Below are positions 16,118 to 24,057 of a stretch of 64,000 nt of DNA, piece after piece (position 1 is the first letter of the stretch; every line of letters begins with the position of its first letter). The position numbers and the translations under genes were made by a program. The notes beneath the pieces were generated by a model, which worked only from the letters and a program-made list of their open reading frames with translations, made no database searches and had not been told where the DNA came from. The DNA comes from Cupriavidus cauae (GTDB taxonomy: Bacteria; Pseudomonadota; Gammaproteobacteria; Burkholderiales; Burkholderiaceae). Location: positions 310,001-374,000 of the forward strand of contig NZ_VWRN01000053.1 in NCBI RefSeq assembly GCF_008632125.1, in the 5' to 3' direction.

Positions 16118-18997
16118 TCATTTCGGCAGGAACAGCGGTGGCGATGCGATGCCACGCGCCTGGTCGATCTTCTCGGCCACCTTGAAGGCGGCATCCAGTT
16201 CGCCGATGCCGTACTGGCGCATGAGCTGGTAGCGCTCGGCCTTCTCTTCCGGTTCGGTTTGCGCAAGGGCCAGATAGAGGCTGGGCGGCACGGCGCGGAA
16301 CAGCACTTCCATCGACTTGGACAGGATGACGCCCTCGCTGAACTTGCCCGCCTCCTTGCGCGCGGACAGCATCAGCGCCTTCTGCGCGGGCGAAAGTTCG
16401 CGGAACCGGGCGATCTTCTCCACCTCGTCGGGCGGCATCGACAGGCAGATCCACCACTCGATCATGTTGAGCATGGGCTCGGCGGCCTTGGGCAGGTCGT
16501 CGATGTTCTGCGTCGCCAGCCAGTACCAGGCCCCCAGCTTGCGCCACATCTTGGTGATCTTGACCACGTAGGGCGCGAGCAGCGGGTTCTTGGTGATGAT
16601 GTGGCCTTCGTCGGTGACGTTGATGATCGGCCGGCCCAGGAACTGGTCGCGCTCGGCGATGTTGTTCACCGTGTTGATCAGCGAGATGTAGGCGATGGAG
16701 AGCTGCGCGTTGTAGCCCTCGCGCGCGAAGGTGGCCAGATCCACGATGGTGATGTCCGCCTCGGGCCAGGGCGTGCCCGGACGGTCGAACATCTCGCCGT
16801 CCGCGCCCTGGCAGAGCATGTCCATCGCGTCGGCCATCTCCAGCAGCCGCGCACGCCGGGCATCCGGCAGGTTGGCGTCGCGGGCGCGTTCGCGCAGCGC
16901 GTCGCGCACGTCGCGGGTCAGCACCGTGCGCGCCTGTGCCACGCAGCGCTGGGCGGCGTCCAGGATGCACTGGCGAATCAGGCTGCGGTCGGCGCGCGTC
17001 ATACGCGCTTCCTCCTTGTCCTCGCCGCCGGTGATCATCAGCCGGGCGGTGATTTCGAGTTCGCCGAGTACGTCCCGCTGGTCATCCCCGTCGTCGGCCG
17101 GATGGGTGTCGCCGTCCTCGTCCAGGGCGTCGGCATCCAGCGTCTGCACCTGGCCCGGTGTATCGACGAGGCGCCAGGCATCGGCGAATGGCGCCAGGCT
17201 CACGCCCGCGCCGGGTGCCAGCTTCACGCGATGCACGCTCAGGCCCAGCCGAGCGGCGAAGTCACCGAACAGGCCAAAGCTGTTGCCGGCCTCGACGATG
17301 AACAACCTGGGCCGGTAGATCGCCGTGACCTGGTTGAGGATGTTGTTCAGCGTGGCGCTCTTGCCGGAGCCGGTGGGGCCGAAGAGGAACAGGTGGGCGT
17401 TCATCTGCCGGTCGAGCCGGTTCAGTGGATCGAAGGTGATCGTGCCGCCGCCCCGGTTGAAGAAGGTGATGCCCGGATGGCCGGTGCCCTGGCTGCGCCC
17501 CCACACCGGCGCCAGATTGGCCGCGTGCTGCGCGAACATCAGTTGCGTGTACCACTGCCGCTTGTCCGCCGCCGGGTCGAACAGACAGGGCAGCCAGCGC
17601 AGGTAGGTGTTGAGCGGGGCCACCTCGTCCTCTTCGCGCACCGGTTGCAAGCCCGCATTGAGCATGACATTGACCAGTTGCAGGCCGCGGGCGTCGAGCT
17701 GCGCCATGTCGCGGCCGCGCAGGTAGAACGCCAGCGTGCCCCGGTACATCTTGTGCGCACTGCCGATGAGCCTGCGGGCCTGCTGCACGTCCTGGCGCGC
17801 CTGTTCGCTGGCGAGCGTCTCGCCAACCGCCTTGCGGGCCAGGTGGTTGAGGTGCGCCTCCAGCACATCCTGCGGCGTGGCGACCAGGGTCAGGCACATC
17901 ACCGTGTCCTCGGGCATCTGGTCGAACAGCGCGTTCATCGCATCGCCGCCCTTGCGCGTCTCGCCGGTCACGTGTCCGGTCGCGGGCGGCGAGCGCAGAC
18001 GATCCATGACGATGGCCCGGTGCGGCATGCCGTCGAAGAACCACAGGCCGCGGGCGACATCCGAGCGCGGCTGGCCGAAGAACAGGCGTTGCGCGAAGTC
18101 GCCGCTGGCCAGTTCGATCTCGCCCTCTTCCTGTTCCTCCGGGTAGCGGGCGAGCGCGTAGAAGCGTTCCCGGTCTTCGGCCGTGCTGCCCAGCGCGCCG
18201 GGGTTCGGGTTGAACCAGCGCAGCAGCCAGTCGTGAATGTCCGCCGCGCCAAGGCGCCGGGCCTTGACGCCGGCATTCGCCAGGCCGCCGACCAGGCGGT
18301 CGCAAATCGTCGCCAGGGCCTGCTCGGGCGATTGCCCGCGCCGGACCGATGTGGCGTCCGGGGTGCGCCGATAAACCACCATGCGCACGCGCCGGGTCTG
18401 GCCGCGCCACGGCAGGCGTGTGACCGTGGTGTCCTCGAACAGGCCACCGGGCTTGGCGATCGCGCGCAGGTGGTGCCCGAAGAAGCGCAGATAGAACTCG
18501 CTGAACGCGCTGCCCTGCGCGCGTGGATGCAGGTACGCCCCCAGCGTGCGCAGGTAGTGGTCCCAATCGGCTTCGTCCTGCGCATAGAGCTGCACCACCC
18601 ACGGGTTCTCGTCCAGTTCGTCGAAGGAGTCCTGCAGCGCGTTCTCCAGGGCATCGCGGGCCTGCCACAGCCAGGCGGTCTCGCGCCCTTCGGTACCGAT
18701 CGGCTGTAACTCGAAGAACGCCGCCACCGATTGGCCATCTTCGAGCAGCATGCACCTCGTGGCCGGCAGGTACTCGACCCAGGGCAGCAGGTCGGCGAAG
18801 GACGGCGCCACGTCGTAGAGCGCCGCGTGGTCGGCCTGCGTCGCGGGTCGCCGATGATTCGACCCAAGGGCGGCGCCAGGTGCGTCGATGCCGTGTGCAG
18901 CGAGGCGGTCGACATGCCGCGTCCAGGCATCCGGCTCGATGTCGGCCTGGACTGGCCTGGAGGCCGGACGACGCGGCCACGGCAGTCGCCAGCCCAT
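16118..18997 (-). CDS. Conjugative transfer ATPase, VirB4/TraC family (PFL_4706 type)
   Basis: 959 residues. It powers T4SS assembly and pilus production at the inner membrane. Walker A 'LFGPTGSGKSATLNNIL' is at about residues 538-554, and the Walker B region 'IINVTDEGHIITKNPLLAPY' at about 790-810, with Glu in place as in TraC proteins. The motif 'YWLATQNIDDLP' follows. The N-terminal half is the VirB4 cap that contacts the membrane complex. The start overlaps the lipoprotein stop (TGATG). Length and layout match the ICE family that includes PFGI-1 and ICEclc. Confidence 0.93.
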   Translation of the reverse strand: MGWRLPWPRRPASRPVQADIEPDAWTRHVDRLAAHGIDAPGAALGSNHRRPATQADHAALYDVAPSFADLLPWVEYLPATRCMLLEDGQSVAAFFELQPIGTEGRETAWLWQARDALENALQDSFDELDENPWVVQLYAQDEADWDHYLRTLGAYLHPRAQGSAFSEFYLRFFGHHLRAIAKPGGLFEDTTVTRLPWRGQTRRVRMVVYRRTPDATSVRRGQSPEQALATICDRLVGGLANAGVKARRLGAADIHDWLLRWFNPNPGALGSTAEDRERFYALARYPEEQEEGEIELASGDFAQRLFFGQPRSDVARGLWFFDGMPHRAIVMDRLRSPPATGHVTGETRKGGDAMNALFDQMPEDTVMCLTLVATPQDVLEAHLNHLARKAVGETLASEQARQDVQQARRLIGSAHKMYRGTLAFYLRGRDMAQLDARGLQLVNVMLNAGLQPVREEDEVAPLNTYLRWLPCLFDPAADKRQWYTQLMFAQHAANLAPVWGRSQGTGHPGITFFNRGGGTITFDPLNRLDRQMNAHLFLFGPTGSGKSATLNNILNQVTAIYRPRLFIVEAGNSFGLFGDFAARLGLSVHRVKLAPGAGVSLAPFADAWRLVDTPGQVQTLDADALDEDGDTHPADDGDDQRDVLGELEITARLMITGGEDKEEARMTRADRSLIRQCILDAAQRCVAQARTVLTRDVRDALRERARDANLPDARRARLLEMADAMDMLCQGADGEMFDRPGTPWPEADITIVDLATFAREGYNAQLSIAYISLINTVNNIAERDQFLGRPIINVTDEGHIITKNPLLAPYVVKITKMWRKLGAWYWLATQNIDDLPKAAEPMLNMIEWWICLSMPPDEVEKIARFRELSPAQKALMLSARKEAGKFSEGVILSKSMEVLFRAVPPSLYLALAQTEPEEKAERYQLMRQYGIGELDAAFKVAEKIDQARGIASPPLFLPK

Positions 18998-19428
18998 CAG
19001 TAGTCCTCCAGCCGCTCGCCGGGCATCGCGTACTGCACGCGCTGGTAGAGCGGGAAGACGGTGCTGTAGCCGGGTACCGGTACCGGGTCGGTGCCGGCCA
19101 GGTGCGGAAAGACGTACATGACCAGATCGGGGTTTGGCAGTCGATGGAACTGTCGCTGGATCTCGTTCGCTGCCGTGCGGGTGTAGGCCGCGTTCCGGGC
19201 GGGCGCCGCGAGGGTGTCAGCGTCGGTCAGCGGACGGCGCAGGTCCTGGCGTGCGTCGAGCAGCAGGCGGCCGGCCTGGCCGCCGCTATAGCCGCCAGTC
19301 TCGTGCTGCCAGACGTCCTGCATGGTGTGCTCGCCCCGAGGTAGCAGCTTTTCCGAGCTGGTGGCACAACCCGCGAGAACGGCGGCGGCGAGGAGGACAA
19401 GGGGGCGGTCAATCCAGGTCCGACGCAT
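18997..19428 (-). CDS. T4SS lipoprotein (TIGR03751 type)
   Basis: 143 residues. A lipoprotein signal with lipobox 'LAGC' (Cys about residue 21) follows 'DRPLVLLAAAV'. The mature part has 'HTMQDVWQHETGGYSGGQAG' and the conserved tail 'VPVPGYSTVFPLYQRVQYAM'. By position and type it is the outer-membrane lipoprotein (VirB7/TraV-like) of the core complex. Overlaps the VirB10-like gene by 20 bases. Confidence 0.85.
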   Translation of the reverse strand: MRRTWIDRPLVLLAAAVLAGCATSSEKLLPRGEHTMQDVWQHETGGYSGGQAGRLLLDARQDLRRPLTDADTLAAPARNAAYTRTAANEIQRQFHRLPNPDLVMYVFPHLAGTDPVPVPGYSTVFPLYQRVQYAMPGERLEDY

Positions 19429-20830
19429 GCGCTTCTCCCATGAGGTGATTCACCCGGCGCCCCTTGGCGTCGTGGTCGATGGCGATCGGCTGCTCCAGGT
19501 GCACGGCCACCTTGGCGCCGGGCTGCACGTAGACCGCCGCGAAGGCCTGGCCGTAGAGCTTGTTGACCCAGTCGGCCATGTCGCGCACGCCACCAGCCAG
19601 GATGCGGCCCATGGCCTCGTTGCCCGAAATGCCGACCGTGCCCAGCGAACCGTTGTTGTTGGCGACCACGGCCACGCTGCCGTTGTCGGATTTGATGAGC
19701 GAGGCGGCGCCCGCGCCGGCCGCGGTGATCAACGCCTGCGATCCCAGGTACTGCTGGGCATTGCTGCGGCGCTCGCCCGAGACGCACGGGATGCCGTAGG
19801 GATCGCTGATCCAGCCCAGGCCATCCAGCAGACTGGTGCTGTTCTGGCTTCGACTGCGCTTGCCGTCGTCCTCCGGCACCGTGCGGATGGTGCCGTCGCT
19901 GAACACGAAGGTGATGGAACGGACCTGCCCACGCACGCACGAGAGCGTCCAGTCGCCCGAGGCCGTGCCGCTCACCACCGCACCGGCCACGTCGGGAATC
20001 TCGATGCCGTTGGCCGCCAGGTTGTCGGCCCCGATCAGCACCTTGAAGGGGAACGGGTCGTTGACGGTGCCGTCGATGGGGATGCGACCGATCAGCGCGG
20101 TCATGGCGACCGAGCCCATCAGCGTGGCATTGGTGGGCACCGTATAGACCGCCTGGGCGGTGCCGCCAACGGCCTGCGCCGTCCTGTCGCTGACGGCCTC
20201 CGCCGCGGCCGACAGCTCCGGCGAGGCCGGGCCGAAGCTGGAGGGAAAAGCGGGCAAACGCAGGCCGCCGGCCGAACCGTTCTTCGGATCGGACCGGGCG
20301 TCATCCGGTTCGATCCAGCGCATGCCGCCGTCCTTGAGCGGCCCGCCGTCATGCCCATCCAGTCCAAGGCCGATCGGCAGGTCGGCGGCATCGCCCTTGC
20401 CGGACAGCCCGTCCAGGCGGCGCTGCAATTCCTGCATCAGCCCTTGCGTCTGCTGCCGGTCGCTGGCGGCCTGGGTGCGCTCCTGTTCCAGGCGGCGGCG
20501 TTCGCTGTCGAGGGCGTTCTGGATGCGCTGGTCGATCGCACCCTCGCGGGTACGCAGGCGCTCGTTCTCGGCCTTGTGCTGGCGGTTGTCGCTCAGCGCG
20601 GTCTGCAGCTCGGTGCGGAGCTGCTTGACCTGCGCGACCAGGGTGGCGACGGTGTCGCGCGGGGTGTCGCCCGCGATGCCGAGCGCCTTCATTTCTTCGG
20701 GAGTGAGCTGCCCCGGAACATCCTGCTTGCCAGGCGCAGCGTCACTGCCTGAGAACAGCCTGGCACCGACGAACACCAGCAACAATGCCATCGGAATCAG
20801 CAGCCACTTCAACAGGGGATTACTCCTCAT
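19409..20830 (-). CDS. VirB10/TraB-like core protein (TIGR03752 type)
   Basis: 473 residues. One inner-membrane helix at residues 7-24 ('LKWLLIPMALLLVFVGARLF'), a coiled coil at about 65-135 (repeated Gln/Glu/Arg heptads), and a C-terminal beta domain with 'VLIGADNLAANGIEIPDVAG' and 'GTASGDWTLSCVRGQVRSIT' that follows TraB/VirB10 barrels. It bridges the inner membrane and the outer-membrane pore. Start at 20830 chosen for the typical 'MRSNPLLKW' membrane entry, overlapping the upstream gene by 11 bases. Confidence 0.9.
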   Translation of the reverse strand: MRSNPLLKWLLIPMALLLVFVGARLFSGSDAAPGKQDVPGQLTPEEMKALGIAGDTPRDTVATLVAQVKQLRTELQTALSDNRQHKAENERLRTREGAIDQRIQNALDSERRRLEQERTQAASDRQQTQGLMQELQRRLDGLSGKGDAADLPIGLGLDGHDGGPLKDGGMRWIEPDDARSDPKNGSAGGLRLPAFPSSFGPASPELSAAAEAVSDRTAQAVGGTAQAVYTVPTNATLMGSVAMTALIGRIPIDGTVNDPFPFKVLIGADNLAANGIEIPDVAGAVVSGTASGDWTLSCVRGQVRSITFVFSDGTIRTVPEDDGKRSRSQNSTSLLDGLGWISDPYGIPCVSGERRSNAQQYLGSQALITAAGAGAASLIKSDNGSVAVVANNNGSLGTVGISGNEAMGRILAGGVRDMADWVNKLYGQAFAAVYVQPGAKVAVHLEQPIAIDHDAKGRRVNHLMGEAHASDLD

Positions 20831-21707
20831 CGGACGTCCTCCCCGCAGCGGCGGCCGGCGGCAAGTTCGTGCCGGCATCGATGGGGCTGAGCACCGGCAT
20901 CAGGGACTCGGCCAGGCCACGGCCGCGCGTGACCAGATAGACCACCGTGGTGTCGGTCGAAGCGCCCGCCGGCCCCAGGTCCGGATGCTGGAAGGTCGCG
21001 GCCACGAGGTCGCCTTGCAGCACCCTTGGATCGAGATCGATACGGTGAGGCGAGGTGTTGGTCAGGCGCACCGCGGTGACCCACTGGTCTTCGAGTCGCC
21101 AGGCCGCCAGCGCCCGCGCCTTCAGCGGCAGCGTTGGCAGCAGTGTGTCCAGCGCGAGCGGGCGCCGCAGCGGCACGCGCCCGATGCCGGCCACGGGCTC
21201 GACGGTGCGCAGCGGTGCGTAAAGGTTCTGCGCCGCGTAGCGCGTCAGGACAACGGTTATCGGCGTTTGCCGACGCCTCGCGGGTTGCGCTGCCTGGGTT
21301 GGACCGGCGGCAGTGTCACCGCTGGCCTCCGCGACGGCCTCCTGCAGGACGATGCGTACAGGCTCCAGCGGCTGCTCGCCTTCCCCGGCGTCCGTGGCTG
21401 CGATGTCGACCAGCACGATGGCGCCGGATTCCACGTCCTGCAGTTGCAGCCGCGTCGGCGCGATGGCCTCGCTGGCGCGCAGGTAGATGGCTCCACCCGC
21501 GCTCTGCACGCGCAGCCGCTCGCCCAGGCTCGGGGGCAGGCCGACACGCACGTTGCGGTCGATGAAGACCACGCGCTCCTGGCCGACGACCAGCGGGACG
21601 GCCAGCGGTAGCCGCTGCCAGCGCAGGATCTCGATGGCATGGCTGTCCGGCACCAGGCCGAAGCCGAGGGCCAGGCTCGCCACGATGGTGAAGACGTGGT
21701 GTTTCAT
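20820..21707 (-). CDS. VirB9/TraK-like periplasmic protein (TIGR03749 type)
   Basis: 295 residues with a cleavable signal peptide (residues 1-24, '...LVPDSHA'). The mature protein starts 'IEILRWQRLPLAVPLVVGQE' and has the beta-rich character of TraK/VirB9 ('LPPSLGERLRVQSAGGAIYL'). It likely forms the periplasmic ring of the core complex with the VirB10-like protein. It overlaps both neighbours. Confidence 0.88.
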   Translation of the reverse strand: MKHHVFTIVASLALGFGLVPDSHAIEILRWQRLPLAVPLVVGQERVVFIDRNVRVGLPPSLGERLRVQSAGGAIYLRASEAIAPTRLQLQDVESGAIVLVDIAATDAGEGEQPLEPVRIVLQEAVAEASGDTAAGPTQAAQPARRRQTPITVVLTRYAAQNLYAPLRTVEPVAGIGRVPLRRPLALDTLLPTLPLKARALAAWRLEDQWVTAVRLTNTSPHRIDLDPRVLQGDLVAATFQHPDLGPAGASTDTTVVYLVTRGRGLAESLMPVLSPIDAGTNLPPAAAAGRTSDEE

Positions 21708-22393
21708 GGGTTGCCTCCCTGCGAAAGGCCGCCGCCGGGCGTGCCGGACGGAGGCACTGCCGGCGACGGTGCCTCGATCCGCTGCGGCGCGCCGTCATAG
21801 CAGTCCAGCGCAAGGCCGAAGGGGTTGTGCTGGGGATCGACGTCCAGTCGCACCACTTTCAGCGGATAGCGCACCAGGGCCCGCTTGACCTGCTCGGCGC
21901 CGTAGTACTCGTCCGCGCTGACATCGAGCGTGACGATCCAGTCGCGGCTGGAAACCGTCTTCACCCGCATCGTGGGGTTGTCGCCAAAGCCGCGCCCCGG
22001 AATCTCGTAGATGCCGCGCACCCGCTGGCGCAGTTCGCCACTGCTGCGCCGGTGCTCGTAGTCCTGGCGCAGGAAGGCCTGGCAGGCCGGTGTGAAATAG
22101 GCCGACAGCGCGTGGAGGTTGCGCGGGTAGTCCTGTTCGCCATCCGTCGGCCAGCGCTGGACCTGCTGCCAGACGTAGAAGGCGAACGCATAGACATTCT
22201 CGGGCGGCACATCCCACCAGGCGCGGGTGCTGCCCGAGCGCAGATCGGGGGGCACGTGGATCGTCAGTTGCCTCGGCGCACTCCACCAGCCGAAACCGAG
22301 CAGCAGCACCACCACGAACAACGCACCGGCGCCCAGGCGCAGCGTGCGCACATGGGCCTGCAGGTGATGGACTTCGTTCCTGAAACGGCTCAT
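21704..22393 (-). CDS. VirB8/TraE-like protein (PFL_4703/TIGR03746 type)
   Basis: 229 residues from ATG 22393 (MSRFRNEVHHLQAHVRTLRL). A single N-terminal membrane helix ('GAGALFVVVLLLGFGWW', about residues 21-37) and a periplasmic domain with 'NVYAFAFYVWQQVQRWPTDG' and 'RDWIVTLDVSADEYYGAEQV', the NTF2-like fold of VirB8/TraE. Assembly factor at the inner membrane. ATGA overlap with the preceding gene. Confidence 0.88.
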   Translation of the reverse strand: MSRFRNEVHHLQAHVRTLRLGAGALFVVVLLLGFGWWSAPRQLTIHVPPDLRSGSTRAWWDVPPENVYAFAFYVWQQVQRWPTDGEQDYPRNLHALSAYFTPACQAFLRQDYEHRRSSGELRQRVRGIYEIPGRGFGDNPTMRVKTVSSRDWIVTLDVSADEYYGAEQVKRALVRYPLKVVRLDVDPQHNPFGLALDCYDGAPQRIEAPSPAVPPSGTPGGGLSQGGNP

Positions 22394-22800
22394 GAGGCGG
22401 CTGCTCCGCGTGAGCGCCGGGTGGTCCAGTACCCCGAGCGCGTGATGAGACGGTGCCCACCGAGCCAGGACGCTGCCAGCGGATGGCACAGCGCCAGGCG
22501 CCACTGCAGTTGCCGGTACAGCCAGGTGTCCGGGCGGCCGCGCTTCTGCCGGCGCAGGAAGCCGCCACCACCGAACACGCCAGCCGCCACGCCGGCCACG
22601 ATCAGGGTCGGCACCATGGCGACGCTGTGCGTGGCCCAGGCCAGCGGCACGCCGGCGATGAACCCCGCCACTGCGGACAGGCCGGCGCAGGTCCAGAGTT
22701 CGTCGGCGGTCAGGCCTCTCACCACCACGGGCTGGCGGTTCAGCCTGTGCGGCAGGAAGGTCACCAGCCCGTCACGCGCGATATCGTTCAAGGCCGTCAT
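22390..22800 (-). CDS. VirB3/TraL-like membrane protein (TIGR03750 type)
   Basis: 136 residues. N-terminal 'LPHRLNRQPVVVRGLTADEL' is the conserved TraL-like lead, then two membrane helices at about residues 38-56 and 62-80 and a basic C-terminal tail ('QKRGRPDTWLYRQLQWRLAL'). It probably docks the VirB4-like ATPase at the inner membrane. Confidence 0.87.
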   Translation of the reverse strand: MTALNDIARDGLVTFLPHRLNRQPVVVRGLTADELWTCAGLSAVAGFIAGVPLAWATHSVAMVPTLIVAGVAAGVFGGGGFLRRQKRGRPDTWLYRQLQWRLALCHPLAASWLGGHRLITRSGYWTTRRSRGAAAS

Positions 22801-22806
22801 CGCCGC

Positions 22807-23166
22807 TCAGAGCACGCCGGTGGCCTTGGTCAGCAGCCAGATGCCGACCACCAGCAGGATCGCACCCACGGCCACGGTGAGACCGAACTGGCCCCAGGTG
22901 GCGCGACCGGTATGGATTTCCGAGTAGCGCGTATAGGCGTGGTAGCACACGCCGACGAACATCGAGGCGACCACGAGGAGCGCGACCAGCAGCACGATGT
23001 CGTAGCCGTAGTTCTGCAGCGTCTGCATGATGCCGCTGCCCTGTCCGCGCGAGGGGTCCTCGATGGTCGGCAGGCCCTGCGCCCGGGCCGCCAATGGCAA
23101 GCCCATCAGCGCCAGCGGCGCGAGGACGGTGGTGGCAGCGCGATGGGGAATCGGATGGGTCTTCAT
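22807..23166 (-). CDS. T4SS membrane protein, TIGR03745 type (pilin-like)
   Basis: 119 residues from ATG 23166. A signal peptide ends near 'LPLAARAQG' (about residue 30), followed by two membrane helices ('IVLLVALLVVASMFVGVCYH' and 'FGLTVAVGAILLVVGIWLL'). The size, signal and two helices resemble TraA/VirB2 pilins, so it may be the conjugative pilin, but this is an inference. Confidence 0.83.
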   Translation of the reverse strand: MKTHPIPHRAATTVLAPLALMGLPLAARAQGLPTIEDPSRGQGSGIMQTLQNYGYDIVLLVALLVVASMFVGVCYHAYTRYSEIHTGRATWGQFGLTVAVGAILLVVGIWLLTKATGVL

Positions 23167-23189
23167 GGTGGTCGGGCCTTTCGTGGTGG

Positions 23190-23423
23190 TCAGGACAGGA
23201 GGAAATAGGTCAGCACCAGGTACATCGCGACGAAGCGCACGACGACACCCAGGAACTGGCGCTGGGACAGGCGCTGCTCGGCCCACCCGGTGTAGGCGGT
23301 ACGCATCGCCCACACGCCCCACAGGAGCAGGACGGCGAACACAAGACCGAGCACCACCGTGGCCACGGCGGCGGGGGCGAAGCCGCCATTGGCCTGGAAG
23401 GCGCTGACCTGGGCGGCGTTCAT
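23190..23423 (-). CDS. Small T4SS membrane protein (TIGR03758 type)
   Basis: 77 residues from ATG 23423. Two hydrophobic helices ('AAVATVVLGLVFAVLLLWGV' and 'VVRFVAMYLVLTYFLLS'). The start overlaps the RAQPRD stop by 4 bases. With the TIGR03745 protein it forms a pair of small membrane subunits that is always found at this place in these ICEs. Confidence 0.83.
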   Translation of the reverse strand: MNAAQVSAFQANGGFAPAAVATVVLGLVFAVLLLWGVWAMRTAYTGWAEQRLSQRQFLGVVVRFVAMYLVLTYFLLS

Positions 23424-23791
23424 TGGGGTGCCTCCTGGTCGGAGGGCGGGCTGGACTGGCGGTAGTCGCCGGACAGCTCGACCGGATCGCGTGGCTGGGC
23501 GCGCGGCGGCGTCAAGTAGTCCTGAATACCCGTCCGAACGCGCTGGAGGTCCTCGCGCAGGCGGGCATGGTCGAAGTGGTAGCGGGCGCGCTGCTGCGGA
23601 GCGGTATGGGCGGCGTGCTCGGCGAGGCGGTCGATCAGATCGAGCTGGCGCGCGAGGGTCGCCAACTGCGCATGCTCTGGGGAGGCATCGCCCGCTGACG
23701 CGGGCGCGGCATTGGTCAGCGCGACGGCTAGGACTAGGGCCAATGCCGGCGCGCGGCGGCAGTCGGTCGTTGGTTTGCCTGTGGTCGTCAT
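23420..23791 (-). CDS. RAQPRD-family ICE protein
   Basis: 123 residues. A signal peptide (about residues 14-33, 'LALVLAVALTNAAPASA') is followed by a helical region ('QLATLARQLDLIDRLAEHAA') and then the family name motif itself, 'PPRAQPRDPVELSGDYR', at about residues 97-113. A periplasmic T4SS protein of unknown role. In related ICEs it directly follows the TIGR03747 gene; here the 21-kb defence island separates them. Confidence 0.9.
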   Translation of the reverse strand: MTTTGKPTTDCRRAPALALVLAVALTNAAPASAGDASPEHAQLATLARQLDLIDRLAEHAAHTAPQQRARYHFDHARLREDLQRVRTGIQDYLTPPRAQPRDPVELSGDYRQSSPPSDQEAPQ

Positions 23792-24057
23792 CACGCCATT
23801 CCGCAGTCGTCTGGATGGCGGAATGCTGCGGTGGTCGGCTGGAACCTGCCGCAAACAATCGGAATCGGCAGGGTGCCGGATTTACGTTCGTGGTTGGCGT
23901 GGCGCGGTTGGGGTGCGGGAGCAGGAGAGCCGCACCCCGTCCGTAAATGGGTTCCAGGAGGGGGCTGAAGTGCCTAACTCACTCCCACAGGAAGGGAGTT
24001 CTCATTTGGTGGAGGTCGCCTTCGTTTTGTTCAGATTGGTGAGGCCTGCTCGCATTG
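23792..24057. other. 266-base gap between the defence island and the T4SS operon
   Basis: No gene seen. An inverted repeat ACTCCC-N7-GGGAGT at 23981-23999 could be a weak terminator for minus-strand transcription from the defence genes, but no T tract follows it on that strand. Since the T4SS genes downstream need expression, this gap should hold a promoter or allow readthrough. I cannot pick a clear -10/-35. Confidence 0.3.

Noticed and set aside
15455..18709. A 1084-residue plus-strand open frame
   Set aside because: It lies opposite the VirB4-like gene and its translation is rich in Arg/Gly/Ala/His without domains. It is an antisense shadow that stays open because of high GC.
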